DNA of 33,844 nt from Eubacteriaceae bacterium UBA1433. GTDB lineage: Bacteria; Bacillota; Clostridia; Eubacteriales; UBA1433. Below the pieces are notes generated by a model that worked only from the letters and a program-made list of their open reading frames with translations, did no database searches and had not been told where the DNA came from. Both the position numbers and the translations under genes were made by a program. Position 1 is the stretch's first letter; the number at the start of each line of letters is the position of its first letter. The stretch is from assembly GCA_002329295.1 (NCBI GenBank), contig DCTT01000009.1, positions 1 through 33,844 on the forward strand. Direction: 5' to 3'. Below, piece by piece: positions 1 through 6,743 of this stretch.

Positions 1-744
1 TCCTTTTTAGAATTCAATTATATGATTATGCAATCTTACGACTTTTTAATGCTCTATCAAAAATATGGTTGTACGATGCAATTTGGCGGCAATGACCAAT
101 GGAGCAATATATTGGGCGGTGTCGATTTAATTCGTCGCAAATGCTCGGGAAGCGCTTATGGCATGACCTTTAATTTGCTGGTAAACAGCGAAGGCAAAAA
201 AATGGGCAAGACAGAAGGAGGCGCGTTGTGGCTTGATGCGGAAAAAACTTCACCCTATGAATTTTATCAATATTGGCGAAATATAGATGATGCGGATGTA
301 GAAAAATGCTTATTGCTGTTGACCTTTGTGCCGACAGAAGAGGTGAAGGAGCTTGCCGGCTTAAAAGGCAGTCGCATAAACGAGGCCAAGACAGTACTGG
401 CCTATGAAGTGACGAAATTGATTCACGGAGAAGAGGCGGCCAAGGAGGCGAAAAGCGCTGCAGAGGCGCTGTTTGGCCAAGGCGAAGAGGAGGGGAGCAT
501 TCCTTTTACTGAAATAGCAATCTCCGATATAGAAAAAGGAATGGAGATTACCGATATGTTGCTTTTCAGCGGTTTGGCAGGCAGCAAAAGCGAGGCGCGT
601 CGACTGGTGCAACAAGGAGGTATTTCACTGAACGGAGAAAAGGTGGAAGACTTTGCGGATGTTGTGACGTTGGACAACTTTGATGAAGGAAAAGTAATGT
701 TGCGAAAAGGAAAGAAAGTGTTTCATAAAATTGTACTGAAATAA
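1..744 (+). CDS. tyrS: Tyrosyl-tRNA synthetase, C-terminal part (5' end outside window)
   Basis: Charges tRNA-Tyr with tyrosine in the cytoplasm. The frame is open from base 1, so the N-terminal catalytic half with the HIGH motif lies upstream of the window. Visible are the class I tyrosine-site signature GGNDQWSN (about bases 85-108), the KMSKS-type loop written KMGKT (about 199-213), and a C-terminal S4 RNA-binding domain (about 550-740, with a [17 protein letters not shown] stretch). This is the standard layout of bacterial TyrRS. The gene ends just before a bidirectional terminator shared with the convergent regulator gene. Confidence 0.97.
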   Translation, partial: SFLEFNYMIMQSYDFLMLYQKYGCTMQFGGNDQWSNILGGVDLIRRKCSGSAYGMTFNLLVNSEGKKMGKTEGGALWLDAEKTSPYEFYQYWRNIDDADVEKCLLLLTFVPTEEVKELAGLKGSRINEAKTVLAYEVTKLIHGEEAAKEAKSAAEALFGQGEEEGSIPFTEIAISDIEKGMEITDMLLFSGLAGSKSEARRLVQQGGISLNGEKVEDFADVVTLDNFDEGKVMLRKGKKVFHKIVLK

Positions 745-762
745 AACAAATCCTTTCTGATA

Positions 763-796
763 AAAAGGAGACGCTTAGATTAAGGCGTCTCCTTTT
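763..796. terminator. Bidirectional intrinsic terminator between tyrS and the DtxR-family gene
   Basis: A perfect 12-bp inverted repeat (763-774 with 785-796, loop 775-784) has an A-run at its left edge and a T-run at its right edge, so it can terminate transcription from both sides. Its right arm lies inside the last codons of the minus-strand regulator gene. Confidence 0.85.
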
Positions 797-1157
797 GGAT
801 ATATTTTTTAAAGGCTTCAAAGGTTTCTTTGCTGATGGCGTGCTCCATACGGCAGGCATCTTCCTCGGCGATGTCTTCATCGATTCCCAAAACTTCGCTG
901 AAAAAATATTTCAGTGTATTATGCCTGTCGCGGATGTTTATTGCGGCCTGTCTACCTGACTGCGTAAGCATGATACAAGCATAGCGTTCCTGTGTGATGT
1001 AACCCATCGTTTTTAAAATACCGATGGCTTTGTTGACGCTGGCACGTGAAACATTCATTTTTTCAGCGATGTCAACAGAACGGATTTCCTTGTTTTGGTA
1101 GGAAAGGTCGAGAATCGTTTCCAAATAATCCTGGCTTGATGCGCTTAAATTCATCAT
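780..1157 (-). CDS. DtxR/MntR-family metal-dependent repressor, probable regulator of feo
   Basis: A 125-residue metalloregulator: winged-helix DNA-binding domain (about 1-65) followed by a short dimerisation and metal-binding domain (about 66-125). It has no SH3-like third domain, so its build is MntR-like. Residue numbering falls exactly in register with DtxR: His79, Cys102, Glu105 and His106 are present in EEDACRMEH, while position 10 is Asp, as in MntR (Asp8), rather than DtxR Met10. It is divergent from feoAB and shares a 93-base promoter region with it, so ferrous iron control of Feo is the likely job; manganese cannot be excluded. Start chosen at the first of two ATGs, 7 bases after AGGTG. 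The family is certain; the metal is inferred. Confidence 0.9.
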   Translation of the reverse strand: MMNLSASSQDYLETILDLSYQNKEIRSVDIAEKMNVSRASVNKAIGILKTMGYITQERYACIMLTQSGRQAAINIRDRHNTLKYFFSEVLGIDEDIAEEDACRMEHAISKETFEAFKKYIQKETP

Positions 1158-1175
1158 TCTTTTTCACCTGCGAAA

Positions 1176-1204
1176 AGTATAGCATGAACGTATTGACAAA
1201 ACAA
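1176..1204 (-). promoter_or_regulatory. Candidate promoter of the DtxR-family gene
   Basis: Read on the minus strand, TTGTTT (1199-1204) and TATACT (1176-1181) are separated by exactly 17 bases. The -35 box abuts the -35 box of the divergent feo promoter (1193-1198), so one repressor site could affect both directions. Confidence 0.6.
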
Positions 1205-1221
1205 GGGAAAAACAGTAAAAT
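1193..1221 (+). promoter_or_regulatory. Strong sigma-A type promoter of feoAB
   Basis: TTGACA (1193-1198), a 17-base spacer and TAAAAT (1216-1221). Transcription should begin near 1228, inside the palindrome at 1221-1238. Confidence 0.85.
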
Positions 1222-1238
1222 GTTAACCATGGCTAACA
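1221..1238. promoter_or_regulatory. Candidate DtxR-family operator overlapping the feo start site
   Basis: The 18-base sequence TGTTAACCATGGCTAACA is an inverted repeat with one mismatched pair. GTTA...TAAC half-sites resemble the DtxR/IdeR/SirR class of boxes. It begins at the last base of the -10 box and covers the predicted transcription start, the expected place for a repressor acting when metal is abundant. Binding is inferred. Confidence 0.7.
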
Positions 1239-1250
1239 AAAGAGGTTGCA

Positions 1251-1721
1251 ATGAAACAACGAAAAAAAGCAGGTATTCATACACAAATAGAGATAGAGAG
1301 CACCATAGAGGAGCCTTCTTATCAGCCGGAATTATTTTGCGCAGCAACAGGAACGCTGGATGAGGCGGTAATCGGGCAGACTTATACGATTATACAGGTT
1401 GGCGGACAAGGAGCGTTTCGGCGCCGATTGCTGGATATGGGACTTACTCCGAAAACAAAAGTAATGGTGCGTAAAGTGGCGCCGATGGGGGATCCTATCG
1501 AGCTGCATTTGCGGGGCTATGAACTTACGCTGCGCAAAGAAGATGCAAGAAAAATAGAAATCATAGAAGCAGGTAGAGAAGATGCTGACATTTGCATTGG
1601 TAGGAAACCAAAACTCGGGAAAAACAACGCTGTTCAATCAACTTACGGGCAGCAAACAGCATGTGGGAAATTTTCCCGGGGTCACTGTAGAAAAAAAGCA
1701 AGGCGCCATTCGCAAAAGTAA
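1251..1721 (+). CDS. feoA: FeoA-domain protein, with a frame that runs on into feoB
   Basis: FeoA is a small SH3-like cytosolic protein that assists ferrous iron uptake by FeoB. The domain occupies about residues 38-107 and shows the typical GGQGAFRRRLLDMGL and later GDPIELHLRGYELTLRK stretches. An N-terminal leader of about 35 residues precedes it. Start at ATG 1251 is supported by AGAGG 5-6 bases upstream. Oddly there is no stop near the expected end: the frame continues about 140 bases past the feoB start, in a different frame, and the last 45 or so residues look like shadow translation of the feoB G1 region. Either the tail is real but functionless, or the junction reflects a lost base or a frameshifted FeoA-FeoB fusion. 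Confidence 0.85.
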   Translation: MKQRKKAGIHTQIEIESTIEEPSYQPELFCAATGTLDEAVIGQTYTIIQVGGQGAFRRRLLDMGLTPKTKVMVRKVAPMGDPIELHLRGYELTLRKEDARKIEIIEAGREDADICIGRKPKLGKNNAVQSTYGQQTACGKFSRGHCRKKARRHSQK

Positions 1722-3579
1722 AGAAGCATCGGTCGTAGACTTACCGGGTATCTATTCACTTTCGCCATATACGGCGGAAGAGGTGGTAACCCGCGATTTT
1801 TTAATTGCCGAAAAACCGGACGGCGTGATTAACATTGTGGATGCAACCAACATTGAGCGCAATTTATACTTGTCGCTGCAAGTAATGGAATTGGAGATTC
1901 CCATGGTGATTGCACTGAATATGATGGATGCGGTGCAGCAGTCGGGCAGCTATATTGATATTGAAAAATTGAAAGAAGAGCTGGGTGTGCCGATTGTGCC
2001 TATTTCTGCGAGCAAAAATGAAGGCATTGATTACCTGATCACCAAAGCAATGGAAGTGGCGACAAAAAAAATCAGGCCGAAGAAGTTGGATTTTTGTGAA
2101 GGGAGTGTGCACAGAGCCATACACTCTGTGGCGCATTTGATTGAAGACCATGCACAGGCGGTGGGATTGCCAAGACGGTTTGCTGCAACGCGGCTGGTGG
2201 AAGGGGACGTACAAATAGAATGTGCTTTGAAATTATCAGACAACGAAAAAGATATTTTAAATCATATTGTTACAGAGATGGAGCAGGAAAGTCAAACCGA
2301 TCGAGAGGCGGCTCTGGCGGATATGCGCTATGCTTTTATTGAGGCTGCCACGGAAAATGCGGTCTTTAAAAGTTCCGAAAGCAAGGAACATTTGCGCAGT
2401 ATTAAAATAGACAATATTTTGACGCATAAATATTTTGCCATTCCGATTTTTTTGTTGATTATGGCATTGATTTTTTGGCTGACTTTTGGTGTCATCGGCC
2501 TTTGGTTGAGCGATGTGCTGAATACGGGTATCGATACTTTTACGGCCTTTGTAGATCAGAGACTCACGGCCTTCGGGCTCAGCGCTACGATACATTCGCT
2601 AATTATTGACGGTGTTTTTGCCGGTGTTGGCAGCGTGCTGACATTTTTGCCGTTGATTATTGTTTTATTTTTCTTTTTGTCGCTTTTGGAAGACAGTGGC
2701 TACATGGCGCGCGTGGCCTTTGTCATGGATAAATTGTTGCGAAAAATAGGTTTATCGGGTCGTTCGTTCGTGCCGATGCTCATCGGATTCGGCTGTTCGG
2801 TGCCGGCCATTATGGCAACGCGAACGCTCCCCAGTGCAAGAGATCGCAAAATGACGATCTTGCTTACCCCCTTTATGTCCTGTTCTGCCAAAGTGCCTGT
2901 ATACGGTATTTTTGCAGCAGCGTTTTTTGCCGAAAACCAAGCCCTTGTGGTGATTTCGTTATATATATTGGGAATGATTGTTGCCATTGTTACCGGGTTG
3001 CTGATGAAAAAAACCGTCTTCAAAGGAAATCCCGTTCCTTTTGTGTTGGAACTGCCGGCCTATCGCATGCCGTCGGCTCGAACAACGTTGCTGCATGTAT
3101 GGGAAAGGGCAAAAGATTTTATCGTCAGAGCCTTTACGATTATTTTTCTGGCATCGCTTGTAATTTGGTTGCTGCAAAGCTTTGATTTTCGCTTCAATAT
3201 GGTAACGGATAGTTCAAAGAGCATGTTGGCCGCTATTGGCAGTGTGATGGCGCCGATCTTTAAGCCTTTGGGTTTTGGCACCTGGCAAGCTTCCACAGCT
3301 TTGATAACAGGGTTTACGGCTAAAGAGGCAGTCATCAGTACATTTCAAGTATTGCTGGGCAGCAACATGACACTGCACGACTTATTTACGCCGCTTTCGG
3401 CCTTGGCGTTTTTATGTTTTACATTGCTTTATATGCCTTGTGCGGCAGCGTTTGCAGCAACCAAGCGTGAAATGGGCAGCTATCGACAAGCCGTTTTGGT
3501 CGTGGGATATCAAACGGGGATAGCCTGGGTGGTAGCGTTTATTGTCTATAATGTAGGAAAATTGATTGTTGGGGGATAA
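1582..3579 (+). CDS. feoB: Ferrous iron transport protein B
   Basis: The Fe(II) transporter of the cytoplasmic membrane, 665 residues. The N-terminal G domain has G1 GNQNSGKTT (8-16), G3 DLPG (53-56), G4 NMMD (113-116) and a G5-like SAS near 145, followed by a helical bundle (about 165-275) and the polytopic membrane domain. The two gate segments carry the conserved cysteines in GFGCSVPAIMATRTL and PFMSCSAKVPVY, and a late MPCAAAFAATKREMGS segment is also typical. ATG 1582 is chosen because the G1 motif follows at the usual distance; the ribosome site (AGGTAG) is modest. It is preceded by feoA and followed by a Cys-rich mini-protein, so this is a complete feo operon. Confidence 0.97.
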   Translation: MLTFALVGNQNSGKTTLFNQLTGSKQHVGNFPGVTVEKKQGAIRKSKEASVVDLPGIYSLSPYTAEEVVTRDFLIAEKPDGVINIVDATNIERNLYLSLQVMELEIPMVIALNMMDAVQQSGSYIDIEKLKEELGVPIVPISASKNEGIDYLITKAMEVATKKIRPKKLDFCEGSVHRAIHSVAHLIEDHAQAVGLPRRFAATRLVEGDVQIECALKLSDNEKDILNHIVTEMEQESQTDREAALADMRYAFIEAATENAVFKSSESKEHLRSIKIDNILTHKYFAIPIFLLIMALIFWLTFGVIGLWLSDVLNTGIDTFTAFVDQRLTAFGLSATIHSLIIDGVFAGVGSVLTFLPLIIVLFFFLSLLEDSGYMARVAFVMDKLLRKIGLSGRSFVPMLIGFGCSVPAIMATRTLPSARDRKMTILLTPFMSCSAKVPVYGIFAAAFFAENQALVVISLYILGMIVAIVTGLLMKKTVFKGNPVPFVLELPAYRMPSARTTLLHVWERAKDFIVRAFTIIFLASLVIWLLQSFDFRFNMVTDSSKSMLAAIGSVMAPIFKPLGFGTWQASTALITGFTAKEAVISTFQVLLGSNMTLHDLFTPLSALAFLCFTLLYMPCAAAFAATKREMGSYRQAVLVVGYQTGIAWVVAFIVYNVGKLIVGG

Positions 3580-3582
3580 AAG

Positions 3583-3750
3583 GTGAAATCTGCAGATATA
3601 ATCGTATGGATACTTCTCATAAGTTGCGTTTTCGCAAGCATCTATTTTATCACTAAACGAAAAAATCGATGTGGCGACGGTTGTGCAGGGTGTCAATATG
3701 TTGTGTCATGCAAATCAAAAAATAACAAAGAAACAGAGGCAAAGCAGTAG
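3583..3750 (+). CDS. FeoB-associated Cys-rich membrane mini-protein
   Basis: A 55-residue reading frame starting with GTG 3583, 7 bases after a GGGGG ribosome site and 3 bases after the feoB stop. One membrane helix (about residues 5-23) is followed by a basic stretch and a short cysteine-rich tail with CGDGCAGC and a further Cys before a lysine-rich end. This matches in size, position and layout the small Cys-rich proteins encoded after feoB in many Bacillota (PF12669-type), thought to act with FeoB in place of FeoC. The exact role is not established. Its last codons form the left arm of the following terminator. Confidence 0.85.
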   Translation: MKSADIIVWILLISCVFASIYFITKRKNRCGDGCAGCQYVVSCKSKNNKETEAKQ

Positions 3751-3763
3751 CTTTGCCTCTGTT
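3732..3763. terminator. Bidirectional terminator between the feo operon and ribU
   Basis: A perfect 13-bp inverted repeat (3732-3744 with 3751-3763) with a 6-base loop. On the minus strand it is followed by a T-rich tract, so it is a good terminator for ribU; on the plus strand the T-run is weak. Confidence 0.8.
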
Positions 3764-3770
3764 ATGTGAA

Positions 3771-4316
3771 CTATTTATGCAAAATCGGCGAAATAAATTT
3801 GTAGAGCAAAAAGGTGATGATAGATATAATGACGCCTTTGATGAAGTTAAACGGAATAATGACGGTAAGAAGATACATACCGGCACCTTCGGTGAGCAGT
3901 GCGGGAGCATAAAGCGGCAAAAATACAAAATAGTTAAAGAGAGCGGCGGCAAGCACCAAAACAACAGTGCCTACAGTCATGCCGATTACGGCGGTTTTGC
4001 GAGATTTTTTTCTTTTATAAATCAGTGCGGCAGGAATGATATAAGCGCATCCCACCACCAGATTTGCCAATTCTCCCACCGGGGAGCCTTCGTTGGCTTT
4101 GAGCATCAGGTGTAAAAGATTTTTGATCAATTCGATGAAAAATCCGGCAACAGGACCCATGGCAAAAGCGCCTATCATGGCAGGAATATCCGAGAAGTCA
4201 AATTTCAGAAACGGTGCACCGGGCAGCAGCGGAAACTCTAAAATAAAATAGAGAATAAAAGCAATGGCGCTGAGTGCAGCGACTTTTACGATTTTTTTTG
4301 TGGTGGTTCTTTCCAT
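3771..4316 (-). CDS. ribU: Riboflavin ECF transporter S component
   Basis: Substrate-binding membrane subunit of an energy-coupling-factor importer, expected to bring in riboflavin using the shared EcfA-EcfA'-EcfT module, which is not in this window. The 181-residue protein is hydrophobic with about six membrane helices; FPLLPGAPFLKFDFSDIPAMI is the RibU-type signature between the first helices. ATG 4316 was chosen over an upstream ATG at 4445 because it has GGAGG 5 bases upstream, while the longer frame would begin inside the riboswitch. The FMN riboswitch directly upstream independently indicates riboflavin. No riboflavin biosynthesis gene is in the window. Confidence 0.93.
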   Translation of the reverse strand: MERTTTKKIVKVAALSAIAFILYFILEFPLLPGAPFLKFDFSDIPAMIGAFAMGPVAGFFIELIKNLLHLMLKANEGSPVGELANLVVGCAYIIPAALIYKRKKSRKTAVIGMTVGTVVLVLAAALFNYFVFLPLYAPALLTEGAGMYLLTVIIPFNFIKGVIISIITFLLYKFISPILHK

Positions 4317-4380
4317 AATTTCCTCCGTTTTTCGGGTAAATGTGTGTAAGTAAAGAGGAAGAAGCAATACGAGAGTTTTT

Positions 4381-4417
4381 GAATAAAAACATGCCCTGTA
4401 TGAATCATACAGAGCAT
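4381..4417 (-). terminator. Expression-platform terminator of the FMN riboswitch
   Basis: Read on the minus strand, a long hairpin (4391-4417, about 12 pairs around a tight loop with one G-U-type mismatch) is followed by GTTTTTATTC. It lies between the aptamer and the ribU start, so FMN binding would be expected to favour this stem and stop transcription. Confidence 0.75.
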
Positions 4418-4433
4418 CAAAAACAAAAGAGAT

Positions 4434-4540
4434 TACTTCTCTCATCCGGACTATTACCGTCGGTATCGGAATTTCACCGATTCAGCATGGCTCGCGGACT
4501 ATCACCGCCGGTAGGGACTTGCGCCCTGCCCCGAAGAATC
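4434..4540 (-). ncRNA. FMN riboswitch (RFN element) upstream of ribU
   Basis: On the minus strand the conserved blocks of the RFN element appear in order: GGGGCAGGGCG, AAGTCCCTACCGGCGGTGAT, AGTCCGCGAGCC, a variable arm, GGTGAAATTCCGATACCGACGG (shown here in two overlapping parts) and AGTCCGGATGAGAGAAG. These close into the usual six-stem FMN aptamer. Together with the downstream hairpin it should switch ribU off when FMN is plentiful. Confidence 0.96.
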
Positions 4541-4576
4541 ATTTTGCATTTATTGTAGGCTTTTTATGAGAGACTG

Positions 4577-5767
4577 TCAAGTAGTTTTTGTCTCGTCAAG
4601 GGCTTCCGTTGACGAGGCACCCAGCGAATCGCTGCTATCGTCCTGCTCGCTTCCGGAGAAAACGGACTTGATGGAAGTTTGGAGGGTTGTTTTGAGTTCT
4701 TGCTTTAACAAGTCAAAAATAAATTGCATTTCTTCTCTGGCTTTTGGATCAATCTTTTGATAGCGGTCTTTGATTTTTTGCAAGTGATTTAAGCTTTCCT
4801 TGAAAGGAACAATCAACTCTTCGCCATCGGCGGAACCAAAGATATCGAAAATCGTGTCGACAAAAATTTCCCTTTTTTCCAAAGACAATTGATTCATCCA
4901 ATTGTTGATGGCCTGATTGAGCAGACGAGCGGTTTCGCGTAGTTCGGTGCGGACAAAGTCATTGTTCTCAACGTGCCAGGTATAAGGCGAATGTTGCGCA
5001 AACCCCAAGCCATTGCTGTCGACGACAATAAAATCGCCCTTTTGTTCTAAAAGCATGCCGATAATCGAAAACTCCGGGACTATTGTGGTAATCTTTGGCA
5101 GCATTTTCATATATTTTTTGCTCTCCACAAAATCTGCGGGAAATCCGGGTCCATCGTTGTTATATACTTGCAGAATTCGTTTTTTGTTCAATAATGTAGT
5201 TTTCACGGAAGCATATACGGCAAGGTTGCCTCCCTTGGAGTGTCCTCCCACATAAAAATGCCCACGCAGCTGTTTGAAAACCGTATTTAAATAAGTCAAA
5301 GCATCTTTTTGTGAAGGAATGGGAGAAAGATAGCTGGACATGAAGTCTTCTTTCCAGCCTACGGTGGTGTTATCTGTGCCGCGAAAGGCAAGATAGTGCA
5401 CAGTATCGCTGAGCGTGTAGACGACAGCAGCGAATTGTTTTTCGGCGCTGAGGTCTGTCTCAGCCCGATAGCATGACAGGGCAATATCTTTGAAACGGCT
5501 TGCAGTTGCCATTTTTTCTAACAATGCAATGTCATTTTTATTGACCAATTCATCGGTTTTGCGATGTCCGTTTTGTAACAAAACAGCATATTCTTCCGCC
5601 ACCTGGTGCAATGGCTTTGCATTGGAGTCGCTGTTGAGGGCAGGTAGAATACCTTGATAGTCCAAATAGGTCATTTCGGCCAAAATCAGATTGTCTACCT
5701 TGTTGAAAGGAGATTGTTGAAATGTGTTTTTCCCATAATCTTCTACATAATTTACTATGTTATACAT
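4577..5767 (-). CDS. Mbeg1-like (DUF2974) alpha/beta-hydrolase-type protein
   Basis: A 396-residue protein of the DUF2974/Mbeg1-like family, related to class 3 lipases. The nucleophile-elbow motif GGHSKGGNLAVYA (about residues 170-182) supplies the candidate serine, and the family hallmark NNDGPGF follows about 30 residues later. FRGTDNTTVGWKEDF upstream resembles the oxyanion-side strand of these hydrolases. The last 30 residues are rich in Ser, Asp and Thr and look disordered. No signal peptide is seen, so it is probably cytoplasmic. Start ATG 5767 has GGAG 8 bases upstream. It lies 25 bases after the PPK2 gene and is likely co-transcribed with it. The substrate is unknown. Confidence 0.85.
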   Translation of the reverse strand: MYNIVNYVEDYGKNTFQQSPFNKVDNLILAEMTYLDYQGILPALNSDSNAKPLHQVAEEYAVLLQNGHRKTDELVNKNDIALLEKMATASRFKDIALSCYRAETDLSAEKQFAAVVYTLSDTVHYLAFRGTDNTTVGWKEDFMSSYLSPIPSQKDALTYLNTVFKQLRGHFYVGGHSKGGNLAVYASVKTTLLNKKRILQVYNNDGPGFPADFVESKKYMKMLPKITTIVPEFSIIGMLLEQKGDFIVVDSNGLGFAQHSPYTWHVENNDFVRTELRETARLLNQAINNWMNQLSLEKREIFVDTIFDIFGSADGEELIVPFKESLNHLQKIKDRYQKIDPKAREEMQFIFDLLKQELKTTLQTSIKSVFSGSEQDDSSDSLGASSTEALDETKTT

Positions 5768-5792
5768 GCTGTGTTACTCCATATTCGTCATA

Positions 5793-6662
5793 TTATTTTG
5801 TTTCATCAAGCAGTATTTTTTTTGCTGTTTCCATTTGTTGTTTCTGTTCATCGCTCACTGTGGGATATTCCAAATGAAGCGATTGCAGTTTTTGTGCAAT
5901 GATATCGGATACCAACAGTCGGGCGAACCATTTTTTGTCGGCAGGGATAATATACCAGGGAGACTGAGGTGTGCTGGTGTGCTGAATGGCCAGTTCATAC
6001 GCTTTTTGATAATCATCCCAAAACCGTCGCTCTTCAATATCGCCAAAGGAAAACTTCCAGTTTTTTGTCGGGTCGTTGATGCGTTTTAAAAAACGTTCTT
6101 TTTGTTCTTCTTTGGAAAGGTGAAGGAAGAATTTAACAGGCAGAATGCCGTTTTGTATTAGATAGCGCTCATAATGGCATATTTGCTTCAGGCGATTATC
6201 CCAAAAGTTTTCATCGATTAAATTGTGAGGGATTTGGTGGCGATTGAGCAGGTTGTGTACACGTACAATCAATACATCTTCATAATAAGAGCGATTAAAA
6301 ATGCCGATGCATCCACGTTCGGGAAGAGATTTGTGTGTGCGCCATAAAAAATCGTGATCCATTTCTTCCGTAGTAGGTTGTTTGAAGGAGTATACCGAAG
6401 TGCCCCGAGGATTCAGACCCGTCATAACATGTTTGATAAGACTGTCTTTCCCTGCGGCATCCATGGCCTGAACGATAATGAGCAGCGCATAGTCGTTTTG
6501 CGCATATAATTTGTCTTGTTCTTCCGCCATAATGCGGATGTTTTCTTCAACGATGCCGGCGATTTCTTTTTTGTTTTTTAAGTGTGCCGTATCGCTGGGG
6601 TTGTGGTCGGCAAGGCGAAAATTTTTTCCGTCTTCAATACGGTATTTTGTTAAGGAAAGCAT
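5793..6662 (-). CDS. Polyphosphate kinase 2 family protein (polyphosphate:nucleotide phosphotransferase)
   Basis: A 289-residue single-domain PPK2 enzyme, expected to move phosphate between polyphosphate and nucleotides. The Walker A-like loop QAMDAAGKDSLIKHV is at about residues 66-80, and the lid/Walker B-like stretch FNRSYYEDVLIVRVH follows at about 122-136; both are diagnostic. Its size is usual for the family. Whether it prefers AMP, ADP or other nucleotides cannot be read from the motifs alone. Start ATG 6662 has an AGGA about 9 bases upstream. It is the first gene of a probable two-gene unit with the DUF2974 protein and lies just after the prfB terminator. Confidence 0.92.
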   Translation of the reverse strand: MLSLTKYRIEDGKNFRLADHNPSDTAHLKNKKEIAGIVEENIRIMAEEQDKLYAQNDYALLIIVQAMDAAGKDSLIKHVMTGLNPRGTSVYSFKQPTTEEMDHDFLWRTHKSLPERGCIGIFNRSYYEDVLIVRVHNLLNRHQIPHNLIDENFWDNRLKQICHYERYLIQNGILPVKFFLHLSKEEQKERFLKRINDPTKNWKFSFGDIEERRFWDDYQKAYELAIQHTSTPQSPWYIIPADKKWFARLLVSDIIAQKLQSLHLEYPTVSDEQKQQMETAKKILLDETK

Positions 6663-6717
6663 TTTTGGGTGTCCTTTCTTTTTTCGCGAAGAATTTTATA
6701 CGAAACAGTGCAAAGGC

Positions 6718-6740
6718 AAAAGGTCTCCGCCGGAGACCCT
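6718..6740 (-). terminator. Intrinsic terminator after prfB
   Basis: Minus strand: GGGTCTCC, a 3-base loop and GGAGACC followed by TTTTGCCTTT, starting only a few bases after the prfB stop codon. Confidence 0.75.
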
Positions 6741-6743
6741 TGA

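Noticed and set aside
1046..1363. A 105-codon plus-strand frame spanning the regulator start and feoA start
   Set aside because: It crosses the promoter region, is antisense to the regulator and out of frame with feoA, and has no recognisable motif.
4317..4445. A longer ribU start at ATG 4445
   Set aside because: This codon lies in the FMN riboswitch, and the extra residues do not resemble RibU; ATG 4316 has a strong ribosome site.
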